Origin: Mactra quadrangularis
Taxonomy: Eukaryota > Mollusca > Bivalvia > Venerida > Mactridae
Direction of reading: 5' to 3'
Assembly: GCA_025267735.1 (NCBI GenBank)
Contig: CM046299.1
Span: forward strand, 28,187,327-28,251,326
DNA: 64,000 nt
The notes under the pieces were generated by a model. It saw nothing but the letters and a program-made list of their open reading frames with translations, ran no database searches and had not been told where the DNA came from. Position numbers and translations under genes: made by a program. Each line of letters starts with the position of its first letter. Position 1 is the stretch's first letter. Below, piece after piece: positions 61,608 to 64,000 of this stretch.

Positions 61608-63916
61608 ACAAGCTTAGTAATAATCATGACGCAACCTATCTTACCATATTTTAACAGTCATCATGTAATGAAAATAATAATAATTTAATATTACTCAACC
61701 ATTATTGTTTGATAATGATGGAAAATTAGCAGGCTATCATTATACAGTGGTTTGATCAATGACAATATATGTATACAAACTTATTTCATTGCACAAAGGT
61801 ATACAAAAAAAGATTTATCTAAATGGATTTCACTCAGATGTGAAGTATAATTATTTTCAATAAAAACTACATAAAACAACAATAAAGTATGCTCATTATG
61901 TATAGAAGACACTTTCTTTCACTACATTGTGTAATATTTCATTCATGTGATACAGAAAATGCATAGGAAACATTTTGTGTTTTATATCCATGAAGTATTA
62001 ATTTTCCTCTATATTTTATCAAATCAATTCTGATATTAATTTGCAAGTATTTTAAATTTGTTTATTTTTCTGCAAATTAAGGTATTTTTTTATTTGTTTA
62101 TAAGTCATGTCTATTGTTTTGTTTATTGTATAAATTGTATTTTCTGATAATCGCAATATGCTGAAATGAAGAAAAAACATCCGTTCATTGTGACAATATT
62201 ATTAGTTACACAGTCAGTTACTGACCGGATACGGTGTGATACCGGGTCAGTAAATTAATATTGGGTGAGAGCGTAGCTCGAGCCCAATATTTATTCACTG
62301 ACCCGGTATCACACTGTATCCGGTCAGTAACTGACTGTGTAACGAATTTATCTTACCGAGTACCCATTTATAGATTTATAAATTTTGTTACGGACTGGAT
62401 ATTAGAATCTACTGACCTAATATGGGATAATACATGGTCAGCACGTGACTGCTCTCGGCCAATGAAAAACGAGTATTCTGTACGAGGTAAGATAAAAGTA
62501 TATATTATGATGTTGTTGATCGTTTTATTCGATTCATATGTTAAAATCATAGTTTTATATATTACAAAATCTACTTACTTAATAGCTGCATTATCATTAT
62601 TTTCTATGATAAAGAGCTAAAACCCAACAAGAGGGACTGTTGTAGAGCTTCTGAACTTTGAGCCTTGTCCAAATATCTGTTAATGACAATAATATATAAT
62701 ATTTCAGGACAGTTGGGCCTAAGTCCGATAGTCTTAAACTTAATAAGAGGTCCCATGTCTGATAAGCTTTGTTTGTGAAATTTGATAGTTGATCCTCAAA
62801 TTTTCCAAGATATGTCCTTGTAAAAACAATTTCACAGGACAGACTGGGCAGCATGTTTAAGTACTCATTTTAATCCCATTTTCAGAGTGTTTGTCCAGCA
62901 TCTTTGGAATTAAACTGAATTGTCGAAGACAAAGCTGAGTTATAACGTGCATCATGAATCATATCATACAGTCCCTAGAATCTATTCTGAAGAAAATGCG
63001 TTTTAGTGTTATTATACGTATTATAAGTGTTTACCAAGGGGACCTCATGCTTGATTAATAGAAGTAGAATTGCATTATGCATTAAGTAGTTTCAGGAAAC
63101 CCATAAATCATGACTGTACAAGTAAGCTTAATGTTCACTTATATATAAAACATGACATATTTCAAGGGTTGATTAAAATCCCTATGTTTTTCTGCTTGTA
63201 TACTATAGTAAAACAGAAGAACATAAGTCATGGGAACATGGGAATTCATGCACAATTAAAATAACCAAGGGTAGAGTACTCACTGTGTATTAATGGATAT
63301 AAAAGCTGTTAGAGGCAACCATTTTCATACGTAATTTATTACTTGGTTAAAAGAAAACCTAAGTTTTATGCAGATAATTTGATTATCAGAAAATGTTGCT
63401 TTTTTGTATATTAAACATTAAAGTTGGTGCAATGAGTAACATAGAGGATTATGGGGCATGTAAATACATACTGCGCAGCTCAAGAAAACAAGAACAAGTA
63501 TGTTTGGAACACAGAGGAGGCTTTTCAACTTTTCTCTTTCAAGAAGAAGATCTTTGAAAACATGGTTAAAATCATAGTACTTAAGAAAATATACACTGCA
63601 CTGCAAAATAGATTACTAAATTATGTAATTCATGACAAAAATGAATGTTTTGTTTAAAATAAATTAGCATCGCTCCTCTTTCAAAGAAATGTGCTAAACT
63701 GCCACGTTTACAGCTGTTCGTTCAAACAAACAGAAATATTGACAACTAAATGATTCTTTTTTAAAAATAATATTAACATGCAAGAAGATGTCAGCTTTGG
63801 CAGATTAACAGTAAACAAAAAGTAAATTGCATTGTATTGTCTATGTTTCATGCTTATGAATGTTCACCAACTTTACAACTGTTACCCATGGACAACGGGC
63901 TACTGGTATCTATCTA
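61608..63916. other. No gene seen apart from the palindrome
   Basis: Contains the palindrome at 62205-62343. ORFs across it, including the 119-codon frame at 62261, are by-products. Confidence 0.5.
62205..62343. repeat. Long palindrome, 61-bp arms
   Basis: Arms 62205-62265 and 62283-62343 are inverse complements with three mismatches around a 17-base loop (62266-62282). The outer arm starts GTTACACAGTCAGTTACTGA. This may be a foldback MITE. Confidence 0.85.
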
Positions 63917-64000
63917 GGAGCGGACGTGACCGAGTGGTTACGACGTTAGACTGGCAATCATTGGATTGCCAGTTCTGCGTTGGTTTGAATCCCATCCCAA
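63917..64000 (+). mobile_element. tRNA-Ser/Leu-like SINE head, cut by window edge
   Basis: GTGACCGAGTGGTTACGACG (box A like) and GGTTTGAATCCCATCCC (box B like) are spaced as in a tRNA. Between them, ACTGGCAATC-ATTG-GATTGCCAGT forms a 10-bp stem that does not fit a normal anticodon arm. It is therefore a tRNA-derived SINE rather than a working tRNA gene. Confidence 0.55.

Noticed and set aside
62261..62620. 119-codon ORF on the plus strand
   Set aside because: The first part is one arm of the palindrome and the rest is AT-rich with no domain.
63917..64000. Possible functional tRNA-Ser/Leu gene
   Set aside because: Boxes A and B are present, but a 10-bp stem replaces a normal anticodon arm and similar heads occur in truncated SINE copies.

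Overview
This window looks like intergenic or intronic DNA from an animal, most likely a bivalve mollusc. The DNA is AT-rich, has almost no long open reading frames, and is full of tRNA-derived SINEs, MITEs and other short repeats. Two repeat heads (ACAAGA plus a GGGCCC or GCTGTC hairpin) are ones I associate from memory with bivalve genomes. That taxon call is inference and was not checked by search. No bacterial or organellar features are seen.

The only long coding block is one DIRS-type tyrosine-recombinase retrotransposon on the minus strand (about 29797-34940). It carries gag-like, reverse transcriptase, RNase H plus methyltransferase-like, and tyrosine recombinase regions. It also has the full DIRS end structure: 119-bp inverted terminal repeats, and an internal complementary region whose reverse complement is the right end joined to the left end across a shared AAT. 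The reverse transcriptase is split by a frameshift just before the YIDD motif.

Layout. 1-3.7 kb: unique DNA with a SINE tail, a GTTCATGAAC-rich repeat and a SINE head. 3.7-4.5 kb: a hAT-type MITE with an 8-bp duplication, then a SINE. 5.4-7.2 kb: a 1.8-kb inverted-repeat-bounded unit holding a hairpin-headed repeat, a cysteine-protease-like gene fragment and a duplicated CCAAT/TACGTCA module. 7.4-13.1 kb: a 5.7-kb unit with doubled terminal motifs, probably a dead DNA transposon, with two smaller MITEs nested inside. 15-25 kb: SINEs, a second hAT-type MITE, G-rich-ended elements and a foldback element split by an insertion. 26.2-26.9 kb: a palindromic minisatellite. 29.8-34.9 kb: the DIRS element. 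35.9 kb: a plausible first coding exon of a host gene on the minus strand. 36-64 kb: more SINEs, a mariner-like MITE, foldback elements, a CGTACG-rich MITE, a 139-bp palindrome and a SINE head cut by the window edge.

How the parts work together: the DIRS proteins would copy their own RNA and insert a circular DNA by recombination. The SINEs and MITEs are non-autonomous and would depend on enzymes encoded elsewhere. Host coding sequence is limited to one or two weakly supported short exons.
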